From CAYSXY01 sp964435165 (lineage in GTDB: Bacteria; Pseudomonadota; Alphaproteobacteria; Rickettsiales; RI-342): DNA of 50,422 nucleotides. A model generated the notes under the pieces. The model saw only the letters and a list, made by a program, of their open reading frames with translations, was not told the origin of the DNA and did not search any database. The position numbers and the translations under genes were made by a program. Positions 42,106-50,218 of the stretch are shown here, one piece after another; positions within the stretch are counted from its first letter, which is position 1; the number at the start of each line of letters is the position of its first letter. The stretch lies in assembly GCA_964435165.1 (NCBI GenBank), contig CAYSXY010000011.1, forward strand, positions 1 through 50,422, given 5' to 3'.

Positions 42106-42993
42106 ATGGACTTTTTAATTGCATTACAGGCGCTCGATGCTCAGTTCCGATTAGATTTTGGCTGCCGTCCAGTCATCGGCGTTGAGATCGAGTGCTATGT
42201 CAACTCGCCCGATGCGTCAGATCTTGAGCCGGTGGATAACATGGACGCATTGCTCAAGGATTTAGAGTCTGCGCTGCGCGAGAGTGGCATCTCACTCTAT
42301 GATGTGCTGCAGGAGCGGGGCGACAATCAGCTGGAAGTGGCACTGAAAGAACAGGAAGAGATGCAACGTTTGTCAGAGCAGATTGCATTGACGAAAAAGA
42401 CCATTCGCAAATGGGCCATTGATCAGGACTTAGAAGCCTTATTTGCCGCCAAGCCATTTCGGCGGCATCCCGGCAGCGGCTTGCATATCCATGTCAGTAT
42501 GAAGAACGACAAAGGCAATAACGTCTTTTTCAAAAAAAATGACATGATGAGCTTGCCGCTGAAACATGCGTTGGGTGGGTTGATGGCGGCGATGACCGAA
42601 TCGATGCCTGTTTATGCGCCCAAAGCAGCATCATATCAGCGATTTTCCGGCGAAGATCCGGAAGCGCCTTGCACCGTCAGTTGGGGTGGGAATAATCGTA
42701 CCACCTCACTTCGTCTGCCGGATGATTTGAGCGGGCACCGGCATATTGAGCACCGCGTTCCTGGCGTTGATGCTGATCCGCTGGCGGCCATTTTTGTGAC
42801 GCTGGCGGCCATTCACCATGGTATGGCGCACCAGCTGGAGCCGGGCGAGCAGATTTACGGCAATGCGTTTTTGCCGCAGTATAATCTTCCTTTCTTGCCA
42901 CAAACATTGGAAGCGGCGCAGCAAGCCATGCATGAGGGTACCATTCTGCAGCCATATCTTGGCGATAGCTGGGCGGGCTTTGCCGGCAGCTAA
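42106..42993 (+). CDS. Truncated glutamine-synthetase-like ligase
   Basis: This 295-aa protein is a glutamine synthetase catalytic domain without the usual N-terminal beta-grasp domain (full GS is about 440-470 aa). The metal and ammonia-site residues can be followed: Glu27 and Glu29 (GVEIECYV), Glu70, Glu77 in NQLEVAL, His127 in GSGLHIHVS, Arg198 in GGNNRTTSLRLP and Glu215/Arg217 in HIEHRVPG. A 20-residue charged helix (KEQEEMQRLSEQIALTKKTI) follows Glu77. It may be a gamma-glutamyl ligase acting on another amine. It starts four bases after pdxH with no ribosome binding site, implying translational coupling. Confidence 0.85.
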   Translation: MDFLIALQALDAQFRLDFGCRPVIGVEIECYVNSPDASDLEPVDNMDALLKDLESALRESGISLYDVLQERGDNQLEVALKEQEEMQRLSEQIALTKKTIRKWAIDQDLEALFAAKPFRRHPGSGLHIHVSMKNDKGNNVFFKKNDMMSLPLKHALGGLMAAMTESMPVYAPKAASYQRFSGEDPEAPCTVSWGGNNRTTSLRLPDDLSGHRHIEHRVPGVDADPLAAIFVTLAAIHHGMAHQLEPGEQIYGNAFLPQYNLPFLPQTLEAAQQAMHEGTILQPYLGDSWAGFAGS

Positions 42994-43087
42994 CACCAGG
43001 CTGTTTCTGCTCCAGTAAATTTCCCACTCCCATCACAGTGCATCTGCCTGACATACTCATTTTAGAGTATCTGAACAGGAGAGGTGT

Positions 43088-45316
43088 ATGGGTGTGTGGA
43101 CGCAATGGTGGGATAGCGCAACGTTATTACCCACCGCTATTTCAGGGCTTCATTTTTGGCTGGATGCACAGGATACCCAGAGTCTGACGCTGATTGACGG
43201 GGCTGTGGATGCCATTGCCGATAAACATGAAGGGCGGGTGCTGAGCGCGCCTTCTGTGGCAGATCGGCCGTCTAGGCAGGCAGATGGCGGGATTGTGATG
43301 GATAGTACGCGCACCTTGGTTGGAGGCGATACCAGCTCATGGGCTGCCTTCCATCAAGGCCCGGGAAGTTGGATCGCCTGTATGCGACTGCGCGATATTG
43401 TCGATACACTTACCTATCTGTTTGGCAGCTTTACCATTACCAGCAACAATCACGGATGCGCCTTGATTGTCGATTCACGCAGCACGTCGAGCTTTTCACG
43501 CATGCTGCGCTTTGCGGTGGGTAACGGATCAGCCAAGGCGGTGGATACGCTCAGTAGTGTTCCTCAAGGTGCCTGGAATGACGATGAATTGCTGATCATT
43601 GGCGTGCGCTATGATGGTGAACGCTGCGATATTCACCTCAATGGCTGGCAATATACGACAGGGGGCCTGTTTACGAGTTTTGGTGGCGTTGCAACCAGCG
43701 CCTCCCCCTTTAGCCTTGCGTCGATTGCCGGCAGTGCCGGTGCAAATCTGACGCTCTATGAGCAATGTTTTTATGACCGCTATTTGCAGGAGGATGAATA
43801 TCACGGTCTCATGCATTACATGATGCAGCGCCACGGGGCGGCGGTTCGGCCTATTCAGCCCGTGCTGCTGTTGATGGGCCAGAGCAATGCGCTGGGCCAT
43901 GCGGAAATTGCCAATATGCCGCCTGCGTATGACCAGCGATTCGATAGCATGTATCTATGGAATGACGGAGCAGCAAGTTGGCAGTTGCTGGAAGCAGGGG
44001 TGAATAATGAGGGAGATGACCTGACGGAAGCCGGTGCTGAATTATCTCTTGCTTATGAGTTGGCACAAATTGACGCCAGCCAGACGCATTATCTCTTTAA
44101 ATATGCCGTTGGCAGCACGTCGGTGAGTAGCCAGTGGAAGCCTCCGTCCGGCGCGCAATATAGTGAGGCAAAAAACCGGTGGCTCGATGCGCGGCAGGCA
44201 TTGATTGATGGTGCCATATGGCCACAAGCATCTACACTTTTTTGGGTTGAGGGCGAAACATCCGGTGCCGATAGTGTCACGGCGGCGGCTTATGACTCGG
44301 ATTTAAGCGAGTTTGTGCAAGGAGTAAGGCGTGATTTTCACCCCAATCTGCAGATTCTCGATCGTGAGATTATGACGACATCCGAGAGCCTCATTGATGG
44401 GTATGCTACGGTAAATAGCGCCAAACACAGCGTTGCGGCAGCGCAAGCATCTATGGTGACGGTCGACGGCATCGATTTGACGACGAATGATAATATCCAC
44501 CAGGATGCGGAAGGACAGATCGAAACCGGTCGACGCTTTGTGCAGCAATGGTTAGGGCGAGCAGATGAGCCTTATGACCCAACGGTTGATAGTACGCTGC
44601 AAGGGTGGTGGCGGGCATCAGCACTGACGCCCGATTCTCTCACATATTGGCCGAATGAGGGCGCGGCCAGCGGCGTACTACAACAACTCATAACGACGTA
44701 TCAGCCAGGCTTGGCAGATATTGATGCTATCACAGCAGTTGATTTTGATGGCATGAATGACTTTCTGGTGACTGATCGGCCAAAATCAAGCTGGAATTTT
44801 CTGCATGAAGGTAGTGCGACGCTTTATCTGGTGTTGCGTACTACGAACTTAAATATCGCTAATCATATCTTATGTGCCACACGCCTGGCCGGCGGTTATT
44901 CGGAAAATGGTGGCATCTTTTTCTCGCTGGACAATCAGACCGGCGCCGGGCGTGATCATTGGTTTCGCTATGATATTGGTAATGGCAGCGGCACGATTGG
45001 CAGTTTGCTGCCACCGGTAGACGGCATCATTCCAAGTAGTGGCTGGTATGTCATTTCAATGCGGATGGCAGATACGGTCACTGGGCGCAACTTATCTGGT
45101 TATGTCAATCATGACCTGGTGGCAGAGGCGACCAGTTTTAGCGCTGCGCAAGGTGTGGGTGATTCCGGCGCTGACCTGACCGTTGGGGCGTTTCCCGGCG
45201 CGGCATCTCCTTTCAAAGGCCAGATGGCGGAAATCCTCATCAAGAACAGCCGTGACTCGCTGCAGGATCATCATCGTACGGTGGCGTATTTGATGGAGAA
45301 ATACGGTATTCAGTAA
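43088..45316 (+). CDS. LamG-SASA esterase-LamG multidomain protein
   Basis: This 742-aa protein has three parts. Residues about 15-245 form a LamG/concanavalin-like beta sandwich (GLHFWLDAQDTQSLTLIDGA). Residues about 255-500 are a SASA-type SGNH carbohydrate esterase with the catalytic Ser266 in LLMGQSNALG and the Asp468-x-x-His471 pair in NDNIHQD. Residues about 510-742 are a second LamG-like domain (STLQGWWRASALTPDSLTYW). No signal peptide is present. AGGAGAGG precedes the ATG. Such a layout is seen in phage tail fibres and secreted glycan deacetylases; the missing signal peptide favours a phage- or GTA-type particle protein. It lies about 30 kb from the tail cluster. Confidence 0.85.
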   Translation: MGVWTQWWDSATLLPTAISGLHFWLDAQDTQSLTLIDGAVDAIADKHEGRVLSAPSVADRPSRQADGGIVMDSTRTLVGGDTSSWAAFHQGPGSWIACMRLRDIVDTLTYLFGSFTITSNNHGCALIVDSRSTSSFSRMLRFAVGNGSAKAVDTLSSVPQGAWNDDELLIIGVRYDGERCDIHLNGWQYTTGGLFTSFGGVATSASPFSLASIAGSAGANLTLYEQCFYDRYLQEDEYHGLMHYMMQRHGAAVRPIQPVLLLMGQSNALGHAEIANMPPAYDQRFDSMYLWNDGAASWQLLEAGVNNEGDDLTEAGAELSLAYELAQIDASQTHYLFKYAVGSTSVSSQWKPPSGAQYSEAKNRWLDARQALIDGAIWPQASTLFWVEGETSGADSVTAAAYDSDLSEFVQGVRRDFHPNLQILDREIMTTSESLIDGYATVNSAKHSVAAAQASMVTVDGIDLTTNDNIHQDAEGQIETGRRFVQQWLGRADEPYDPTVDSTLQGWWRASALTPDSLTYWPNEGAASGVLQQLITTYQPGLADIDAITAVDFDGMNDFLVTDRPKSSWNFLHEGSATLYLVLRTTNLNIANHILCATRLAGGYSENGGIFFSLDNQTGAGRDHWFRYDIGNGSGTIGSLLPPVDGIIPSSGWYVISMRMADTVTGRNLSGYVNHDLVAEATSFSAAQGVGDSGADLTVGAFPGAASPFKGQMAEILIKNSRDSLQDHHRTVAYLMEKYGIQ

Positions 45317-45356
45317 ATGTGAATCAACGATAGAACACGTACTCATAGCTTTTCCC

Positions 45357-45484
45357 ACTAATTTCTGTACAGAAATTAGTAGGGCGTTCAGACGCCACTA
45401 AGGCTTACGCGCCAATTATGGCGCGGGCAGCAGTCGCGGCCTGATAGCCATTCAAATTGTATGAAAATTAATGTGAATGGCTAT
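45357..45484. repeat. Series of perfect inverted repeats after the SASA gene
   Basis: Four perfect inverted repeats lie in 128 bases. A 24-bp palindrome with half ACTAATTTCTGT is at 45357-45380, GGCGT-TCAG-ACGCC is at 45383-45396, CGCGCC-AATTAT-GGCGCG is at 45408-45425, and ATAGCCATTCA pairs with TGAATGGCTAT at 45434-45484. None is followed by a T-run. No gene fits here (the gene-free gap is 45317-45586). It may be a mobile palindromic unit or a structured leader. Confidence 0.6.
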
Positions 45485-45586
45485 ATTTCATAAAAACACA
45501 ATGATATTTAGCTATGCTGAAGGCGTACCCTATTGTTTCACAATTTGCTGATTGGGTGCAGTAGAATATGCCAAGGAGGCATTACG

Positions 45587-45784
45587 ATGCGCGAGTTAAT
45601 TAAAAAAGTTGCATCTGCTCTTACCGGTGAAAGCGAAGAAATTCGTTCGCTTCGCCAGCAGTATCTCGTGGCTAAGCCCGGCTCCGATGAGGAAAAGCGC
45701 GCCATTGAGGCGTTGCTGACGCTCGGGGTCGATGTGAAAGCCGAAGAGAAGTTGCATGAGGCGACTATCATCAACCACCCCTAA
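45587..45784 (+). CDS. Small unknown protein
   Basis: This 65-aa protein begins MRELIKKVASALTGESEEIR and is helical and charged throughout, with a repeat-like EEIRSLRQQYL and DEEKRAIEALL. AAGGAGG lies eight bases before ATG 45587, a strong site; an upstream ATG at 45533 has none. It is followed by a terminator, so it forms a single-gene unit. Function unknown. Confidence 0.65.
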   Translation: MRELIKKVASALTGESEEIRSLRQQYLVAKPGSDEEKRAIEALLTLGVDVKAEEKLHEATIINHP

Positions 45785-45800
45785 TGGTTGGTGAGCCGGT

Positions 45801-45837
45801 CCATGGTGAGGGAATTTTCTCTCCTCATTGGTTTTTT
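45801..45837 (+). terminator. Intrinsic terminator between convergent genes
   Basis: CCATGGTGAGGGA (45801-45813) pairs with the complementary segment ending in CTCCTCATTGG (45831), with a few mismatches, followed by six Ts. It ends the small gene at 45587 and lies just beyond the convergent trpA stop. Confidence 0.75.
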
Positions 45838-45841
45838 ATCG

Positions 45842-46636
45842 CTATGACAATGCGCCAGCCAGCGATGTCACAAATGCATGAGCAGCCTCAGCTACATTCT
45901 CGCCATTTTGCTGTGCTTCTTCCATCACTTTCACCAATGCAGAGCCGACGACGACGGCATCGGCATGGTTGGCAACCATAGCAGCTTGCTCCGGTGTTTT
46001 GATGCCAAAGCCCACGGCAATGGGTAGTGCAGTGTGCCGGCGAATCTGGGCAACGCTTTCCCGAATGCTATCTTCATTTGCACTGGCAGCGCCGGTGATG
46101 CCGCTGACGGAAATGTAATAGACAAAGCCACTGGCGGACTCGGCCAGCAAGGGCAGACGATCCGGAATGCTGGGCGGGGCGATCAACCGCACTAAATCGA
46201 GCGTGTTGCTGTATGCTTTCAGTTCGCCTTCTTCTTCCGGCGGCAGATCAACGATGATGAGGCCGTCAACACCAGCCTGCGTCGCGTCACGGCAAAATGC
46301 CTCGCGGCCATAATGATAAATCGGGTTGTAATAGCCCATCAGGATGATGGGGGTGTCATTGTCTTGTTTGCGAAACTGCCGCACCATATTCAGTGTGTGT
46401 TTTATGCTGCCCCCTGCCTTGAGGGCGCGATTGCCTGCCATTTGAATGACCGGGCCATCGGCCATCGGGTCAGAGAAGGGCATGCCGATTTCAATCAAAT
46501 CCGCCCCGGCAGCGGGCAGACCATCCAGCACTGTCTGAGAGGTGTTGTGATCCGGATCAGATGCCATGATGAAAGGAATCAGGGCGGTGCGCTGTTGCTG
46601 CTTGAGCAATTGAAAGCGCTGGTCAATGCGGCTCAT
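45842..46636 (-). CDS. trpA: Tryptophan synthase alpha subunit
   Basis: TrpA (264 aa) cleaves indole-3-glycerol phosphate to indole and glyceraldehyde 3-phosphate. The catalytic residues Glu49 (LIEIGMPFSD) and Asp60 (ADGPVIQ) are at the same positions as in Salmonella. The loop region and VGFGIKTPEQA phosphate-binding segment are present. The start overlaps the trpB stop by four bases (ATGA), so the two subunits are translationally coupled, as usual for the alpha2-beta2 complex. Confidence 0.98.
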   Translation of the reverse strand: MSRIDQRFQLLKQQQRTALIPFIMASDPDHNTSQTVLDGLPAAGADLIEIGMPFSDPMADGPVIQMAGNRALKAGGSIKHTLNMVRQFRKQDNDTPIILMGYYNPIYHYGREAFCRDATQAGVDGLIIVDLPPEEEGELKAYSNTLDLVRLIAPPSIPDRLPLLAESASGFVYYISVSGITGAASANEDSIRESVAQIRRHTALPIAVGFGIKTPEQAAMVANHADAVVVGSALVKVMEEAQQNGENVAEAAHAFVTSLAGALS

Positions 46637-47853
46637 AATTCCACTCCCAGCGCCTCAGCGATGGTGAAAATATCTTTATCGCCACGGCCACACAGGTTCA
46701 TCACCATCACATGGTCTTTCGGCAGGGTAGGGGCCGTGCGCATGACATAGGCCAGCGCATGGCTTGGCTCCAGGGCGGGCAGGATGCCCTCCATCCGTGC
46801 GCAGAGTTGAAAGGCTGCCAGTGCTTCGTCATCGGTGGCGGACTCATAGCTCACTCGTCCACTCTCTTTCAAAAAAGCATGTTCCGGGCCGATGCCGGGA
46901 TAATCCAGCCCGGCAGAGATGGAATGCGCGTCTTTGATTTGCCCGTCCTCATCCTGCAGCAAATAGCTGCGACAGCCATGAAGAACGCCCGGCTCTCCTG
47001 CTGTCAGTGAGGCCGCATGTTGGTTGGTATTCAGTCCTTTACCGGCTGCTTCTACCCCAATGATGGCAGTTTGTTCATCTTCCAGAAAAGGGTGGAATAG
47101 CCCAATGGCGTTAGAGCCGCCACCAATGCAGGCCACAATGCTGTCAGGCAGGCGGCCTTCCGCCTCCATCATTTGTGCTTTGGTCTCGCGGCCGATGATG
47201 GATTGAAAATCTCGCACCATTTCAGGAAATGGGTGAGGCCCAGCGGCGGTGCCGATCAGGTAATAAGTTGAGTCCACATGCGTTACCCAATCACGCAGTG
47301 CTTCATTCATTGCATCTTTAAGTGTTTTGCCGCCACTTTCCACCGGCACAATCTCTGCACCCAGCAATTTCATGCGAAAGAGGTTAGGTTTTTGCCGTTC
47401 AATGTCCTTTGCACCCATATACACCACGCAGGGCATGCCAAACAGGGCGCAGACGGTAGCCGTGGCAACGCCGTGCTGTCCCGCGCCGGTCTCAGCAATA
47501 ATACGCGTCTTACCCATTTGCCGGGCCAGTAATATCTGGCCGATGCAATTATTGATTTTGTGGGCGCCGGTGTGGTTCAGTTCGTCGCGCTTAAAGTAGA
47601 TTTTTGCGCCACCCAAATGGTCACTCAGGCGCTTGGCATAATATAGTGGGCTTGGTCTTCCAATGTAATGCTTAAAATAATAGTCAATTCGCTGTTGAAA
47701 TTCCTTGTTATTTTTTGCTTCATTGTAGGATTTTTCAACCTCTAATATGAGAGGCATCAGGGTCTCTGCCACATAGCGACCACCAAAAATGCCAAAATGA
47801 CCGTTATTGTCCGGTTTGTTTTGTAAATCAATTTCTTGCAATGCTTTATTCAC
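46633..47853 (-). CDS. trpB: Tryptophan synthase beta subunit
   Basis: TrpB (406 aa) joins indole and serine using pyridoxal phosphate. The PLP-binding lysine is Lys99 in NHTGAHKINN, with the Gly-rich IGGGSNAIGLF loop and GRGDKD near the C-terminus. GTG 47853 is chosen because GAGAA lies upstream and the N-terminus is then family-like; a TTG at 47865 is in frame. The gene lies 43 bases after trpF and is translationally coupled to trpA. Confidence 0.97.
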   Translation of the reverse strand: MNKALQEIDLQNKPDNNGHFGIFGGRYVAETLMPLILEVEKSYNEAKNNKEFQQRIDYYFKHYIGRPSPLYYAKRLSDHLGGAKIYFKRDELNHTGAHKINNCIGQILLARQMGKTRIIAETGAGQHGVATATVCALFGMPCVVYMGAKDIERQKPNLFRMKLLGAEIVPVESGGKTLKDAMNEALRDWVTHVDSTYYLIGTAAGPHPFPEMVRDFQSIIGRETKAQMMEAEGRLPDSIVACIGGGSNAIGLFHPFLEDEQTAIIGVEAAGKGLNTNQHAASLTAGEPGVLHGCRSYLLQDEDGQIKDAHSISAGLDYPGIGPEHAFLKESGRVSYESATDDEALAAFQLCARMEGILPALEPSHALAYVMRTAPTLPKDHVMVMNLCGRGDKDIFTIAEALGVEL

Positions 47854-47896
47854 GTTAATTCTCAAGTAAAATGTGTTTGGGCTGAGGGTGCGCTGT

Positions 47897-48547
47897 TTAT
47901 GCTGACCTCAACATTGAGGTTTTTTCTAAAAAATGCTGAATTTTATCACTATTTTTGACTCCTGGTGCATCTTCGACGCCGGATGAGACATCCAGATGCT
48001 CCGCACCTGTTATTTCTACTGCTTCTGCCACATTTTCTGCCGTCAGTCCACCGGACAAAAACCACGGAATATGGGGTTGAATCCCTTTGAGGATCGACCA
48101 ATCAAAGGGCACCCCATTGCCGCCGGGCAGGGTATCGGTTGGCCTCGGTTTGGCATCGAACAGCAGCATATCTGCAACGCCTTCATAGGCGGCAATCAGG
48201 AATAAGTCATCCGGTTTGGCAACCGGCAATGCTTTGATGACCGGCAGGCCGGTTTTTTCTTTCACATGGGCAACGCGCTCCGGCACTTCCTGCCCATGCA
48301 GTTGCAGCATGGTGGGGTGGAAGACTTCTAAAAGATGGTACAGTTCATCGTCCGTGATGTTAACGGTCACCGCTACTTTATGCATCGATTCCGGTACACC
48401 AACGGAGATATGACCGGCCGTCAGCGGGTCGATATGCCGTGGTGACGGAGGATAGAAAATAAACCCCAGATAATCTGCGCCGCCCTCCACGGCCGCTTGC
48501 ACCGCATCTGCATGGTTCAATCCGCAAATTTTCGTTTTTATTGTCAC
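47897..48547 (-). CDS. trpF: Phosphoribosylanthranilate isomerase
   Basis: TrpF (216 aa) converts phosphoribosylanthranilate to CdRP in tryptophan synthesis. The general base Cys8 (KTKICGL) and the general acid Asp131 (MLLFDAKP) are present, as is the C-terminal phosphate-binding LSGGLTAENV. Translation starts at GTG 48545-48547, three bases after the metC stop, so it is probably part of a metC-trpF-trpB-trpA message. The trpC and trpD genes are not in the window. Confidence 0.97.
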   Translation of the reverse strand: MTIKTKICGLNHADAVQAAVEGGADYLGFIFYPPSPRHIDPLTAGHISVGVPESMHKVAVTVNITDDELYHLLEVFHPTMLQLHGQEVPERVAHVKEKTGLPVIKALPVAKPDDLFLIAAYEGVADMLLFDAKPRPTDTLPGGNGVPFDWSILKGIQPHIPWFLSGGLTAENVAEAVEITGAEHLDVSSGVEDAPGVKNSDKIQHFLEKTSMLRSA

Positions 48548-48550
48548 CGT

Positions 48551-49738
48551 TTATGCTTCTTTAGCCATGCGTTCAAACCCGGCTTGCAGATCGGCGATCA
48601 AATCATCCGGGTGCTCCAGGCCAATATGTAGTCTGACGAGTTGCCCTTCCTTATCCCATGGCGTGGCAGTGCGGTGTGGTGACGGATCGCACGGTACAAT
48701 CAGGCTTTCATAGCCGCCCCAGGAGAAGCCCATGGCAAAATGCTCCAGTGAATCGACCATGGCAGCAAGCGCTTTGCGTGATACTGGTTTTAATACAACA
48801 CTGAACAAACCACAGGCTCCGCTGAAATCACGTTTGAAGATGTCGTGTGCGGGTGCTTCCGGCATAGCAGGGTGTAGCACTTCCTGCACTTCATCGCGGG
48901 TGCGAAGCCATTCTGCCACCTTTAATCCATTCTCTTCGTGGCGTTTAAGGCGTACATCCAGCGTGCGTAAGCCGCGCAGCAGATAATAGGCATCCTGAGC
49001 ATTGGTACACATACCCAGTGTTCGGTGCGTTGCCTGCAGACGTTTGGCATGCGGCTGGCGTACCGTGACAGCGCCCATCATCAGGTCAGAGTGGCCAGAC
49101 GGATATTTGGTGAGTGACTGAACGGAGACATCCATACCTAATTCAAAGGGGCGCATATTGAGCAGCCCACCCCAGGTGTTGTCGCCAATGACGATAGCGC
49201 CGCCATCATGGGCAGCGGCAGCAATGGCCGGAATGTCCTGCATTTCAAAGGTGAGAGAACCCGGGCTTTCCGTGTAAACCACCCGGGTGTTCTCGCGCAT
49301 CAAGGTGCTGATGTTACCGCCAAGTGCAGGGTCATAATATTCTACTTCCACTCCCCAGGGTTTGAGCATGCTGTTGCAGAATTTACGGGTAGGGTCATAG
49401 ACGGTATCGGCGATAAGGAGATGATCTCCGGGTGAGAGGAATGTGTAAAGCGAGCAGATCACCGCCTGCAATCCCGTGTTGGTAAGCACGGTTGTCTCAC
49501 CGCCTTCCAGCGCGGCAATGCTATCCATCAATGCCTGCGTGGTGGGGGTGCCCTGGCGTGCATAGCCCGGCTTGTCATAGGTGCCGGCAAAAGCACTGTC
49601 CAGTGCCGCTAAATTGTCAAACACCAGCGTACTTGCCGGGTAAATCGGCGTGTTGACAATCCGACCATGGGTGAGCGGGTCACGCCCTAAACTGCTTAGT
49701 TTTGTTTCGGTTTTCAGGTTTTTAGTATGGTGCGTCAT
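48551..49738 (-). CDS. metC: Cystathionine beta-lyase
   Basis: This 395-aa enzyme of the Cys/Met PLP family cleaves cystathionine to homocysteine, pyruvate and ammonia. PLP lysine is Lys211 in SLTKYPSGHSD. Also present are YARQGTPTTQAL (59-70), NTGLQAV and GDNTWGG, and a C-terminal FSWGGYESLI typical of the beta-lyase subgroup. Length is normal. It leads the trp genes on the minus strand; such linkage is unusual and suggests joint amino-acid control. No clear ribosome binding site is seen at the ATG. Confidence 0.92.
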   Translation of the reverse strand: MTHHTKNLKTETKLSSLGRDPLTHGRIVNTPIYPASTLVFDNLAALDSAFAGTYDKPGYARQGTPTTQALMDSIAALEGGETTVLTNTGLQAVICSLYTFLSPGDHLLIADTVYDPTRKFCNSMLKPWGVEVEYYDPALGGNISTLMRENTRVVYTESPGSLTFEMQDIPAIAAAAHDGGAIVIGDNTWGGLLNMRPFELGMDVSVQSLTKYPSGHSDLMMGAVTVRQPHAKRLQATHRTLGMCTNAQDAYYLLRGLRTLDVRLKRHEENGLKVAEWLRTRDEVQEVLHPAMPEAPAHDIFKRDFSGACGLFSVVLKPVSRKALAAMVDSLEHFAMGFSWGGYESLIVPCDPSPHRTATPWDKEGQLVRLHIGLEHPDDLIADLQAGFERMAKEA

Positions 49739-49903
49739 GCAGGTGACTTTTTCATTGAATGTGTATGAGATGCGTTATGCCATCTCGGTATACGCAATCC
49801 GCACTCACAGTGCAATTGTTGTGGTTTTTGCACCTGCTCACACCAAGAATAACAACTTGTGACGTGATTTGTGGTGTGACAGCTATCCTATTCATCTAGC
49901 TTA

Positions 49904-49931
49904 TTGAATAAAATGCATTTTCTGCTATAAA
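49904..49931 (+). promoter_or_regulatory. Candidate promoter of the small gene at 50003
   Basis: TTGAAT (49904-49909) and TATAAA (49926-49931) are 16 bases apart and would give a leader of about 65 bases. Upstream, GTGCAA (49810-49815) and TTGCAC (49828-49833) form an inverted repeat that could be an operator for either this gene or the divergent metC. The rest of 49739-50002 holds no supported gene. Confidence 0.5.
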
Positions 49932-50002
49932 CGCTTCAAGCCTTAAGTACCATTTTGATTAGAGGCTCTAGTTGGTATCTACCGAAAGGAAGGTGGTGAG
50001 AG

Positions 50003-50218
50003 ATGACAGATTTTCGTCTTCTCCGTTTGGCATTATGGATTCCGATAGTAAGAGAATTTGCTCGCCTGTGGGCGAAAATGCTCTACTGGAATATTCACAA
50101 TGCGTACTATTACCCGCCGAACCAGGTGAGGGCCAACCCTGCGGCTGACGAAGCCATGGAAGCCAAAATGCAGGCGTTGGAGCAGATTGCAGACTATCAT
50201 GGGTTTCAATACTTTTGA
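50003..50218 (+). CDS. Small unknown protein
   Basis: This 71-aa protein is not recognised. An amphipathic N-terminal half rich in Leu, Trp and Arg (RLLRLALWIPIVREFARLWA) suggests membrane association. A short polar C-terminal helix (ADEAMEAKMQALEQIADYHG) follows. AAAGGAAGGTGGTGAG before the ATG is a good translation signal. It is followed by an inverted repeat, ATGGACG and CGTCCAT, at 50231-50257, which has no T-run. Confidence 0.6.
   Translation: MTDFRLLRLALWIPIVREFARLWAKMLYWNIHNAYYYPPNQVRANPAADEAMEAKMQALEQIADYHGFQYF

Noticed and set aside
49650..49862. Plus-strand 70-aa frame over the metC start
   Set aside because: It overlaps the metC N-terminus, has no ribosome binding site, and its product looks like antisense sequence.
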